A program made the position numbers and the translations under genes. A stretch of DNA of 64,000 bases. Origin: Pelomonas sp039929605. Its GTDB lineage: Bacteria; Pseudomonadota; Gammaproteobacteria; Burkholderiales; Burkholderiaceae_C. Position 1 is the stretch's first letter. Each line of letters opens with the position of its first letter. The stretch is taken from contig NZ_JBDSQX010000114.1 of assembly GCF_039929605.1 (NCBI RefSeq), forward strand, positions 19,423-83,422, in the 5' to 3' direction. Shown here one piece after another: positions 18,895-25,323 of the stretch. A model generated the notes under the pieces. The model was given only the letters and a program-made list of their open reading frames with translations. It searched no databases and was not told the DNA's origin.

Positions 18895-18967
18895 AAATGC
18901 TTAGGTGCGGGCAACCGGTTGGCTATACGCAGACACCCGCTGCATTACGCAGACTGGCGACAACACG
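18895..18967 (+). other. Candidate attI recombination region with direct repeats
   Basis: This is the interval between the integrase promoter and the first cassette. The core GTTGAAC (18967-18973) fits GTTRRRY, and cassette 1 starts after its G. Inside the region the 9-mer TACGCAGAC occurs at 18926-18934 and 18946-18954, 20 bases apart, with a third copy at 18834-18842. Such direct repeats resemble accessory integrase-binding sites of attI1. A weak candidate cassette promoter is TTAGGT (18901-18906) and TATACG (18924-18929), 17 bases apart. Confidence 0.6.
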
Positions 18968-18977
18968 TTGAACCGCT

Positions 18978-19361
18978 ATGCAAACGCTGCTCGTTGATCG
19001 CGTCGAGCCTTATTCGGCCGGTGATGAGTGTTCGTCCGTGACGCTGCGCAGCGCGCACGGCCAGATCGACGCCTTTTGTTTTGCTCGTGACTTGGTAGAA
19101 GGCGAACTGGTCGACAACGCCTTGACCGTTCTCGACGCTGAGATTCAAGCGGCCTACCTCTCGGATTGGCCTGAAGATTTGAAAACGCAACGATCCGTCG
19201 AGCGGATCGAGAAGATCGGCCCCTATGCGTATCGTGGTGTTGGCCGTGTGGTGGATCAAGCTGCCGGCATCATCGAAGTTCTAGGCTTCCGCATCTACGT
19301 CGGCAAGGTCCTCTGCGAAGGGGCAGTGGAGTTCAGTTTCATGCGAGTGGATATTCGATGA
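18978..19361 (+). CDS. Integron cassette 1 protein, unknown function
   Basis: A 127-residue soluble protein (MQTLLVDRVEPYSAGDE...) without a domain I recognise. No signal peptide or membrane span. The ATG is ten bases after the cassette start and the TGA is four bases before attC1, so the cassette is filled almost entirely by this gene. There is no room for its own promoter or a clear ribosome site. Expression would depend on read-through from the attI side. Confidence 0.7.
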   Translation: MQTLLVDRVEPYSAGDECSSVTLRSAHGQIDAFCFARDLVEGELVDNALTVLDAEIQAAYLSDWPEDLKTQRSVERIEKIGPYAYRGVGRVVDQAAGIIEVLGFRIYVGKVLCEGAVEFSFMRVDIR

Positions 19362-19365
19362 ATCG

Positions 19366-19422
19366 GTTCAACCTTTTGCTGCAGCGGACGGCTTCGCCGC
19401 CCGCTGAGCGCGCACGTTGAAC
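19366..19422 (+). repeat. attC site 1 (57 bp)
   Basis: Inverse core GTTCAAC (19366-19372) and core GTTGAAC (19416-19422) enclose a stem CAGCGGACGGC/GCCGCCCGCTG with loop TTC. Recombination would cut after the G at 19416. Confidence 0.9.
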
Positions 19423-19431
19423 AGCAGCCAA

Positions 19432-19881
19432 ATGCGCTTTCGCGTAACCACCATCCAAGACGCCGGTCTTCCAGAGGAGCTGAACCACGCTTGTCTGTTC
19501 CTCGAAGATTGGATCAATCGCGCGGCTGGCGACGCGGATTTCGGCTGGTCCGCAGGAAACATCATGGTCGTGGTATTCGCTACATCAAGCCTGCCGAAGC
19601 CTCCGGCTGCAAGCCGCTTGGTCGGCAACTCTGGAGGCGCCCCATTGCTTGCACTTCATGTGGTGGTCGATCCGATGTCATTCGGTGAGGCCAATGCATC
19701 GTCGGCTCTGGCGCACCTTAGTGAAGGCATTGTGCGAGGGCTACCCGAGAAGCCTGTGCGCAAGCCCCAAAGCCTGGACTTTGCGCGTCTCCGGGGTTTC
19801 CTAGTCGCAGCCGTTGCGCCGTTTGCCCAACATGCTGCTGTTCAACCCTTCGCTCCAGCGGACGGCTTCGCCGTCCGCTGA
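19432..19881 (+). CDS. Integron cassette 2 protein, unknown function
   Basis: A 149-residue soluble protein (MRFRVTTIQDAGLPEELNHA...) of unknown family. It begins 16 bases into the cassette. Unusually, the frame runs on into attC2, so its last dozen residues (QPFAPADGFAVR) are encoded by the recombination site. A TTG at 19417 on the core site could add five residues. No ribosome site of note. Confidence 0.65.
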   Translation: MRFRVTTIQDAGLPEELNHACLFLEDWINRAAGDADFGWSAGNIMVVVFATSSLPKPPAASRLVGNSGGAPLLALHVVVDPMSFGEANASSALAHLSEGIVRGLPEKPVRKPQSLDFARLRGFLVAAVAPFAQHAAVQPFAPADGFAVR

Positions 19882-19896
19882 GCTTGCACGTTGAAG
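19840..19896 (+). repeat. attC site 2 (57 bp)
   Basis: Inverse core GTTCAAC (19840-19846), core GTTGAAG (19890-19896; last base deviates from GTTRRRY), and stem CAGCGGACGGC/GCCGTCCGCTG. Nearly the same sequence as attC1. Confidence 0.88.
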
Positions 19897-19899
19897 GTC

Positions 19900-20298
19900 A
19901 TGAAGCAGAGTCCGTTGCTCGAGTTCAAGTCCGATGCCTTCGCGATCTCTCCCGGTGAGGACGAGGCGACCAATCCCGGTATCTTCGGAAAGGCTTTGGC
20001 GGAGTGGCTCGCGGACGAGCTCAGCGCCCGCGGTCATGCTGCAGGGGAAGTCATCGCCGAAGACTTTGGGTGGTGTGTACCCGTTGAATCCAAACCGCAC
20101 GCTTTGTACGTTGTCTGCGCAAGTTCCGACGAGCAGGCGGACTCTTGGCGTGTGTTCGCGTTTGCGGAAGGCGGTCTGATCGGGCGGGTGTTCGGAAAAG
20201 ACACGCGAGACGAAGACGTTGCGCGTATCTATGGCTTGATCAAGGCGGCCATCACCGCCCGCGTGGATGTTCGTGATCTCTCGGAGGAGCGCGCATGA
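19900..20298 (+). CDS. Integron cassette 3 protein, unknown function
   Basis: A 132-residue soluble alpha/beta-looking protein (MKQSPLLEFKSDAFAISPGE...). The segments KALAEWLADELSARGHAAG and AEDFGWCVPVESKPHALYV look like a family I have seen without assigned function. The ATG is ten bases into the cassette and the stop lies one base before attC3. The cassette therefore carries only this gene and depends on outside transcription. The downstream attC is interrupted by a group II intron. Confidence 0.7.
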   Translation: MKQSPLLEFKSDAFAISPGEDEATNPGIFGKALAEWLADELSARGHAAGEVIAEDFGWCVPVESKPHALYVVCASSDEQADSWRVFAFAEGGLIGRVFGKDTRDEDVARIYGLIKAAITARVDVRDLSEERA

Positions 20299-20299
20299 C

Positions 20300-20351
20300 C
20301 TTCAACCTGCCAATGGAGCGGACCGCCTTCGGCGTCCGCTCATCTTCACGT
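20300..20351 (+). repeat. attC site 3, left 52 bases; the last 5 bases are at 22196-22200
   Basis: Inverse core CTTCAAC (20300-20306), stem GAGCGGAC.GCC/GGCGTCCGCTC with a TTC loop, then ...CACGT. The intron begins next. Joining 20351 to TAGCC at 22196-22200 restores CACGTTAGCC, containing the core GTTAGCC, and a total length of exactly 57 bp like its neighbours. Confidence 0.87.
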
Positions 20352-22195
20352 GTGTGCCGTGCATGGCACGAATCCCGCCGGGTGGAAGTCCCGGTACCAG
20401 GTATCAGCAGAGCCGAAGGTTAGCCAAAGGGCAACTGCGTCGTCGCGAGGCGAGGTGGGGAGGAAGTCCAAGGCGAAATCGCGGGGCGATGAACAAAAAC
20501 CGGATATGAGGCGTGATGCATCTGGGGCGAGTGGGCACGTGACCACCAAGCCCTCCATCTGCAAACCCGGGCGCAATGCCGGGATGGGTGCATTTTGTAA
20601 ATCCGGCGCCTATGCGAGGAAGGATTCGTGTCTTACCACGGGAGATCTGCGCGGTGCATGGTGGCAGGTGCGCCATGCTGGGCGGTGGGCGACTGCCGCT
20701 GAAGACCACGCAGAAGTCAGCAAAGGGCGTAGTAGGCGGCGGGCCCGCGGCCGAAGGCCCGAACGCTGTGAGAGCTGGGGGCGTGCCTGATGGGCGCCGG
20801 GACTGCAGCCGAACCGGCTGAACCCGGTGCCGCTGGCGACACGCACGCCCAGCCGATGGATGGCGAACTGCTGGGGCGCGTTCTCGAACGCGACAACCTG
20901 CAACGAGCCTTGAAACAAGTGCGCCGAAACAAGGGCGCGCCGGGAATCGACGGCATGAGCGTCGACGAGTTGCCCAAGCACCTGGTGCACCACTGGGAGG
21001 CCATCAAAGCCGACCTACTGGCCGGACGGTACCGACCGCAGCCGGTGCGTCGCGTGGAGATACCCAAGCCCGATGGACGCAAGAGGATGCTGGGCATACC
21101 CACCGTGCTGGACCGATTTGTCCAGCAGGCCATTGCGCAGATCGTGCAGGCGCAATGGGAGCCACACTTCCACCCCGACAGCTACGGCTTCAGGCCCCAA
21201 CGCTCGGCGCATCAAGCGGTGCGCAAACTGCAGGCGGACGTCAAGGACGGACACGGCTGGGTCGTGGACCTCGATCTGGAAAGCTTCTTCGACCGGGTCA
21301 ACCACGACCGGCTGCTGCATCGGCTGCGACAGCATGTGGACGACCGGGCGCTACTGCGCCTGATCGCGGCGTTCTTGAAGGCCGGAGCCTGGGTAGACGG
21401 GCACCGGGAGCCCGGCATCATGGGGGTGCCGCAAGGCGGCCCACTGTCGCCGGTGCTGGCCAATGTGGTGCTCGATGAGATGGACTGGGAACTGCACCGG
21501 CGCGACCACCGCTTTGCCCGCTACGCCGATGACTGCAACATTGCGGTCAAGAGCGAACGTGCGGGACAGCGGGTGATGCACAGCGTGACGCGCTGGATCG
21601 AAGACTCACTGAGGCTCACAGTGAATACACGAAGAAGCGCCGTTGATCGGCCCTGGAACCGCAAGTTCCTGGGCTTCACGCTCAGCCGCCGCGACACGAG
21701 ACTGAAGGTGGCCGACACGGCCATCGACAAGCTCAAGGACCGCGTGCGAGAACTGAGCCGCCGAACACGAGGCCAAAGTTTGAGCCAGATCGTCGCGGAG
21801 CTGAGAGAAACCCTGCTTGGCTGGAAAGCGTACTTCGGTGTGACCGAAGTTCTGAGCCCTCTGCGCGAGTTGGACAAATGGATTCGGCGACGGTTACGCT
21901 GCTACGCATGGAAGCAATGGGGACCGAGGGGCTACCGCGAGCTGCGCAAGCGTGGCGTGTCTGTGCGCGAAGCATGGAACGTCAGCAAGAGCGCGCATGG
22001 CCCATGGCGAATCTCGCAAACCCCGGCACTATCGGTGGCCATGCCAACGAGTTTCTTCAGCGCAATGGGCCTGCCAACTCTGGCGCCAGCCAGGGCCTGA
22101 AGCGCATGCATTCAACACAGCGAACCGCCGTGTACGTGACCCGTATGCACGGTGGTGTGGGAGGGAGGGGCCGTGAGGTTCCTTCCTATCCCGAT
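20352..22195 (+). mobile_element. Group IIC intron inserted in attC3 (IIC-attC type)
   Basis: A 1844-base retroelement. The 5' end GTGTGCC fits the GUGYG rule. Domain V is a 33-base hairpin ACCGCC...GGTGGT at 22124-22156. Domain VI is the stem GGGAGGGAGG.../CCTTCCTATCCC at 22159-22192, with a candidate branch A at 22188, eight bases from the end. The 3' end is GAT. The insertion site lies just after the attC stem-loop, which fits the known preference of class C introns for hairpins and of the attC subgroup for integron sites. It reads in the same direction as the cassettes. The ribozyme and protein both look intact. The boundaries come from restoring a 57-bp attC, not from an alignment. Confidence 0.88.
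20790..22100 (+). CDS. ltrA: Group II intron reverse transcriptase/maturase
   Basis: A 436-residue protein encoded in intron domain IV. Reverse transcriptase blocks are clear: KGAPGIDGMSVDEL, LGIPTVLDRFVQQAI, SYGFRPQRSAHQAV, WVVDLDLESFFDRVNHD, GVPQGGPLSPVLANVVLDEMD and FARYADDCNI, whose YADD holds the catalytic aspartates. A maturase (X) domain follows (LRELDKWIRRRLRCYAWKQWG). No HNH endonuclease is seen, as expected for class C. It splices the intron and copies it into new hairpin targets. The frame is complete. Confidence 0.95.
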   Translation: MGAGTAAEPAEPGAAGDTHAQPMDGELLGRVLERDNLQRALKQVRRNKGAPGIDGMSVDELPKHLVHHWEAIKADLLAGRYRPQPVRRVEIPKPDGRKRMLGIPTVLDRFVQQAIAQIVQAQWEPHFHPDSYGFRPQRSAHQAVRKLQADVKDGHGWVVDLDLESFFDRVNHDRLLHRLRQHVDDRALLRLIAAFLKAGAWVDGHREPGIMGVPQGGPLSPVLANVVLDEMDWELHRRDHRFARYADDCNIAVKSERAGQRVMHSVTRWIEDSLRLTVNTRRSAVDRPWNRKFLGFTLSRRDTRLKVADTAIDKLKDRVRELSRRTRGQSLSQIVAELRETLLGWKAYFGVTEVLSPLRELDKWIRRRLRCYAWKQWGPRGYRELRKRGVSVREAWNVSKSAHGPWRISQTPALSVAMPTSFFSAMGLPTLAPARA

Positions 22196-22203
22196 TAGCC
22201 GCC

Positions 22204-22650
22204 ATGCCGCTCAGGGTCGCGTTTCTTCTCTATGTTGCAGGCGCGCTATACGCTGCGCTCATGTACCTACTCGGGCCCGTGATCCCGCTTGCCACGATTG
22301 CGCTTGGGTTCGGATTGCTTGTCATTCCATACCTCATGTTGGAATGGGTGGCCACCCCGGCCGTGGCGCTAGTCATGGGAATTCAATCTCGTTGGTGGTC
22401 CGTGCCAGCAACACTCGTGTTTGGAGTGCCACTCGTCGTCCTGCTTACCGTTATCACGCCTGTCGTTGGCTCGGGCAGTGAGTCACTGAATGTTCCGGTT
22501 CCGTGGCTGGCGGTGTATTCAAAGAGCAAGTCAAGCATCATGCCAATTCTTCGCGAGCGCCTCTTGTGGTGGGGCGCTCTGTACACCTTTAGCCTGCTCG
22601 TCGGTTGGGCGAGTCGCCGCGTTCTTCCACCTTCTGAAAATGGCGGCTAA
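22204..22650 (+). CDS. Integron cassette 4 protein, small membrane protein
   Basis: A 148-residue hydrophobic protein of unknown family. Four membrane spans are likely: about residues 5-27, 32-58, 66-88 and 122-140. The ATG is only eight bases after the intron-attC junction. The TAA at 22648-22650 is shared with the inverse core of attC4. Base composition is visibly less GC-rich than in the flanking core genes, suggesting a foreign source. Confidence 0.68.
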   Translation: MPLRVAFLLYVAGALYAALMYLLGPVIPLATIALGFGLLVIPYLMLEWVATPAVALVMGIQSRWWSVPATLVFGVPLVVLLTVITPVVGSGSESLNVPVPWLAVYSKSKSSIMPILRERLLWWGALYTFSLLVGWASRRVLPPSENGG

Positions 22651-22722
22651 CCCTTCCATCGAGGGGACGTCTACGAGTGGGATTCTCCCACTTGCGGCCA
22701 CCCCTCATTTCAAACGTTGGGC
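22645..22722 (+). repeat. attC site 4 (78 bp)
   Basis: Inverse core GGCTAAC (22645-22651) and core GTTGGGC (22716-22722), with an outer stem GAGGGG/CCCCTC and an inner hairpin GTGGGA/TCCCAC. A different family from the 57-bp sites, nearly the same as attC6. Confidence 0.9.
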
Positions 22723-22735
22723 AACGTTGTGCATC

Positions 22736-22990
22736 ATGAAAGACCGCTCCGGCGCTCGTCGCTATTGGATCGTTGCAGCAGCTTTCGGCGCCTTTATCCT
22801 TTGCAGCGTCGGAGCTGCGATCCTTGTTGGTCTGATGCCGTCGTTTGAAGAGAAGTGCGTCCAGCAATGCGAGCCATTGGGGTTGGAAGGGCGGATGGTG
22901 TCCACATACCCGAAGGAGATGGCCGGTGCGCGTGGGGGTCCCAAGGAATGCAGGTGTCTCAGCAGTGGGGCGGCTCAGGGCAGGCAATGA
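22736..22990 (+). CDS. Integron cassette 5 protein, small membrane-anchored protein
   Basis: An 84-residue protein with one N-terminal membrane span (about residues 10-34). A short exported part of about 50 residues follows, with four cysteines (C41, C45, C72, C74) that could form disulfides or bind a ligand. No known family. The ATG lies 19 bases after the cassette start, and the frame ends ten bases before attC5. Confidence 0.6.
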   Translation: MKDRSGARRYWIVAAAFGAFILCSVGAAILVGLMPSFEEKCVQQCEPLGLEGRMVSTYPKEMAGARGGPKECRCLSSGAAQGRQ

Positions 22991-23000
22991 ACTTCGTGCG

Positions 23001-23057
23001 GCACAACCCATCACTGCAGCGGACGGCTTCGCCGTTCGCTGAGTTTCAACGTTTAGC
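23001..23057 (+). repeat. attC site 5 (57 bp)
   Basis: Inverse core GCACAAC (23001-23007), stem CAGCGGACGGC/GCCGTTCGCTG, and core GTTTAGC (23051-23057), which deviates at one R position. Same family as attC1-3. Confidence 0.82.
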
Positions 23058-23074
23058 CCCCAAGGAGGAACCAC

Positions 23075-23617
23075 ATGGCCGATGAAGAGATCACGCGGAG
23101 TCGTACCCGCATTGCCTATCAAAACAAGTGGATGACGGTACGAGAGGATCAAATCGTCCGAGCGAACGGAAGCGCGGGCATCTACGGCGTGGTGGAAAAG
23201 GCAGACTTCGCCGTCATCGCGGCAGTCGACAACGGACACATCTACCTCGTCCAGCAGTACAGGTACCCGGTCCAAGGTCGTTTCTGGGAGATGCCTCAAG
23301 GCTCTTGGGAGCAGCTCACGCTGGACCCGCTTGTCTTGGCCAAAGCAGAATTGGAAGAGGAGACGGGCATTGTCGCTCGCTCAATGGTGCACGCGGGGCA
23401 CCTCTTCCTCGCGTATGGTTTCTCAACGCAAGGCTACAACGTCTTCTTCGCTTCAGAACTCGAGTACGGTGCTCCCAAACTGGATATTGAGGAACATGGG
23501 TTGATCGCCAAGCGTTTCAAGATCACAGAAGTGGAACAAATGATCCAGGCTGGAACGATCAAGGACGCCTCGACGGTTGCCTCATTTGGGCTTCTTCGCC
23601 TCAAGGGTCTCCTTTGA
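23075..23617 (+). CDS. Integron cassette 6: NUDIX hydrolase
   Basis: A 180-residue NUDIX-fold protein, closest in layout to ADP-ribose or nucleoside-diphosphate-sugar pyrophosphatases (VEKADFAVIAAVDNGHIYLV, then QYRYPVQGRFWEMPQGS). The Nudix box is atypical. AELEEETGI at residues 91-99 keeps the metal-binding glutamates, but the usual Arg before the first Glu is Ala. The loop upstream also departs from G-x5-E. Unlike the other cassette genes it has a strong ribosome site (AAGGAGG) before ATG 23075. Hydrolase activity is likely but not certain. Confidence 0.85.
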   Translation: MADEEITRSRTRIAYQNKWMTVREDQIVRANGSAGIYGVVEKADFAVIAAVDNGHIYLVQQYRYPVQGRFWEMPQGSWEQLTLDPLVLAKAELEEETGIVARSMVHAGHLFLAYGFSTQGYNVFFASELEYGAPKLDIEEHGLIAKRFKITEVEQMIQAGTIKDASTVASFGLLRLKGLL

Positions 23618-23636
23618 AGTCCGCCCAGCATTGGTG

Positions 23637-23714
23637 GGCTAACCCTTCCATCGTGGGGGCGTCCACAAGCGGGCTTCGCCCACTTGCGGCCGCCCCTCAG
23701 GTCAAACGTTGGGC
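23637..23714 (+). repeat. attC site 6 (78 bp)
   Basis: Inverse core GGCTAAC (23637-23643) and core GTTGGGC (23708-23714), with inner hairpin AGCGGGC/GCCCACT and an outer GGGGGCG/CGCCCCT pairing. Most bases match attC4. Confidence 0.9.
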
Positions 23715-23717
23715 ATC

Positions 23718-23972
23718 TCAGTAGTGGTATCGAAGCTGGGCCAGCAGAAGAGAACCACTTTCGATCTTGTAGACCACGCGGTGCTCGTCGTTGATGCGCC
23801 GTGACCAAAATCCGGAGAGAGCGTGCTTGAGCGGTTCAGGCTTTCCAACACCAGCAAACGGGTCGCGCTTCACTTCGGCAATCAGCTTGTTGATTCGCTC
23901 AACCATCTTCTTGTCTTGCTTTTGCCAGTAAAGGTAGTCTTCCCATGCCTCGTCAGCGAAGATCAGTTTCAC
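23718..23972 (-). CDS. yoeB: YoeB-type ribosome-dependent mRNA interferase toxin (cassette 7)
   Basis: An 84-residue RelE-superfamily toxin that cuts mRNA on the ribosome. Catalytic residues known from E. coli YoeB are present at the same positions: Glu46, Arg65, His83 and Tyr84 (the C terminus reads QLRYHY). The length equals the E. coli protein. It overlaps the antitoxin gene by four bases. It lies reversed to the array, as toxin-antitoxin cassettes of sedentary integrons often do, so it is expressed from its own promoter. Confidence 0.95.
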   Translation of the reverse strand: MKLIFADEAWEDYLYWQKQDKKMVERINKLIAEVKRDPFAGVGKPEPLKHALSGFWSRRINDEHRVVYKIESGSLLLAQLRYHY

Positions 23973-24220
23973 TTGGCAAGTTTTCGCTCGACACCCTTGC
24001 CTGCGCTCAGTTGAGCAGTAGCAGAAAGCAAGCGTTTGGCATTGGCCGGGTTGCGCAGCAAGTAGGCGGTTTCCTCAAGAGACTGGTAGTCCTCCAAAGA
24101 CAGCATCACTACCGACTGCTCGCCGTTGCGAGTAATGATCAAGGCCTCGTGGTCTTCGCACACACGATCCATCGTGCGAGCAAGGTTTGCGCGAGCTGAA
24201 GAGTAGGTAATGGCATCCAT
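23969..24220 (-). CDS. yefM: YefM/Phd-type antitoxin (cassette 7)
   Basis: An 83-residue antitoxin with the usual Phd/YefM N-terminal DNA-binding fold (MDAITYSSARANLARTMDRV, then ALIITRNGEQSVVMLSLEDY). Its C-terminal tail would wrap the toxin. It neutralises YoeB and, with it, represses the operon. The start is ATG 24220; the operator motif lies directly upstream. Confidence 0.95.
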   Translation of the reverse strand: MDAITYSSARANLARTMDRVCEDHEALIITRNGEQSVVMLSLEDYQSLEETAYLLRNPANAKRLLSATAQLSAGKGVERKLAK

Positions 24221-24232
24221 GGCAAGCCCTCA

Positions 24233-24254
24233 AGTAAGTACGTTTTATTGTACA
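24233..24254 (-). promoter_or_regulatory. Candidate yefM-yoeB operator
   Basis: TGTACA (24249-24254) and the related AGTACG (24237-24242) lie 12 bases apart just upstream of yefM. The TGTACA core and this spacing match what is described for the E. coli YefM-YoeB operator. A weak promoter would overlap. Confidence 0.55.
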
Positions 24255-24290
24255 AGTCTGTTGCGGTCCTGGCCACCATGCGCAGAGAGA

Positions 24291-24386
24291 CGCCTAATCG
24301 GGTAGCCAGCTCGGGCCGGGCGCCACGGTGGCCTGCTCGTAGCCGCCGAGGAGCAGGCGCCAGAAGCCGCCCTTTGATCGTTGGCG
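24291..24386 (+). repeat. Possible degenerate attC site closing cassette 7
   Basis: GCCTAAT (24292-24298) and GTTGGCG (24380-24386) could be worn inverse-core and core sites around the hairpin GGCCTGCTC/GAGCAGGC. Neither core fits GTTRRRY fully. No other gene occupies 24221-24438, so this stretch may be the right edge of the integron. Confidence 0.3.
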
Positions 24387-24438
24387 TTGATGTCGTAGCC
24401 GCGCTGGTGACGGGACGAATCATCGGCGCTGAGGGCGC

Positions 24439-25323
24439 CTACTTCGGCTTCGCCTTCGTCGGCCAGCGCCGGAAGTCGTACCAGAGCTCCGGACGTTCGG
24501 CAGGCGTGGCGGTGCCGGGCGTGAGCAGCGGATTGGTGAGATCGATCACCACGCGCTCATGCAGGCGCGCACGGCGTAACCGTTCGCCGAAGTAGCGCTC
24601 AAAGAGCTTGTCAAAGCTGCCATCGGCAATCGCCTGGTTCAGTCCGCGCTCGATGTCGGCGGCAAGCTTCGTGGCCTTGCGGTTCACCATGAAGTAGGCG
24701 TCATAGGGGTAGTGCAGCACCACGTTCGACTCCACCTCGAAGCGGTCCGAGCGCTCCTGCAGTTCATCCCAGACCTCGGTCAACCCACGGGGAAAGTAGT
24801 CGAATCGTTCTCCCTGCAGCATGTTGAAGAGCGCCAGATAGGCCGAGCCAGCCACGACCGGAACGCCGTTGGCACGCAGGATCTCGGTGTCCGGCCAGCC
24901 CTGGCCTTGGCCTACCCGCAGTTGCTGAAGCTGCTGCAGTGAGTTGAGCGATGCAAAGCGTGCCTGATCTCCGCGCCGGATGAGGCCAACCCGCCAACCG
25001 AGCATGCCGCGATTGACGGGGATGCGGATCGCCAGCAGGCGGGCTTCGCGCTCGGGCGAGGCAGGAATGGGCGCCACATCGATCAAGCGCCCCGCCTCCA
25101 GCTCAAGGGCCTGGCGCTCCTGGTTCATGGTGACATCCGCTTGCTCGATCCGGTACTCGGTGCCGGAGCGCGCCAAAGCCAGTGCCAGCAATTGATCGGC
25201 GTAGACCGACCGACGGTCCTCCTGAACTTCGGGGCGCGGAATGCGCACGACCTCAACGGCCGCCGCAGCCTGCACCACCACTGCAAGCCACAGCCCCGCG
25301 CAGAGTCGAGTGAGCACTGCCAT
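24439..25323 (-). CDS. Periplasmic solute-binding protein (SBP_bac_3-like)
   Basis: A 294-residue exported protein. A signal peptide occupies residues 1-22 (ending VVVQAAAA). The rest has a two-lobe binding-protein layout; YDAYFMVNRKATKLAADIER and AIADGSFDKLFERYFGERLR are typical of the last helices of amino-acid-type binding proteins. No transporter genes are adjacent, and it may instead be a sensor-like orphan, as seen in many Burkholderiales. Start chosen at ATG 25323, with AGGAAC upstream. Confidence 0.78.
   Translation of the reverse strand: MAVLTRLCAGLWLAVVVQAAAAVEVVRIPRPEVQEDRRSVYADQLLALALARSGTEYRIEQADVTMNQERQALELEAGRLIDVAPIPASPEREARLLAIRIPVNRGMLGWRVGLIRRGDQARFASLNSLQQLQQLRVGQGQGWPDTEILRANGVPVVAGSAYLALFNMLQGERFDYFPRGLTEVWDELQERSDRFEVESNVVLHYPYDAYFMVNRKATKLAADIERGLNQAIADGSFDKLFERYFGERLRRARLHERVVIDLTNPLLTPGTATPAERPELWYDFRRWPTKAKPK

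Noticed and set aside
20352..22195. RT gene considered as a retron or a transposable insertion sequence
   Set aside because: There are no terminal inverted repeats or msr/msd layout; the maturase domain, domain V/VI hairpins and clean attC restoration fit a group II intron.
19366..23714. Repeated palindromes considered as a CRISPR array
   Set aside because: Spacing is hundreds of bases, genes fill the gaps, and each repeat carries paired RYYYAAC/GTTRRRY cores. These are attC sites.
24139..24423. Minus-strand frame overlapping the yefM start
   Set aside because: It covers the operator and a real gene in another frame and has no recognisable domain.
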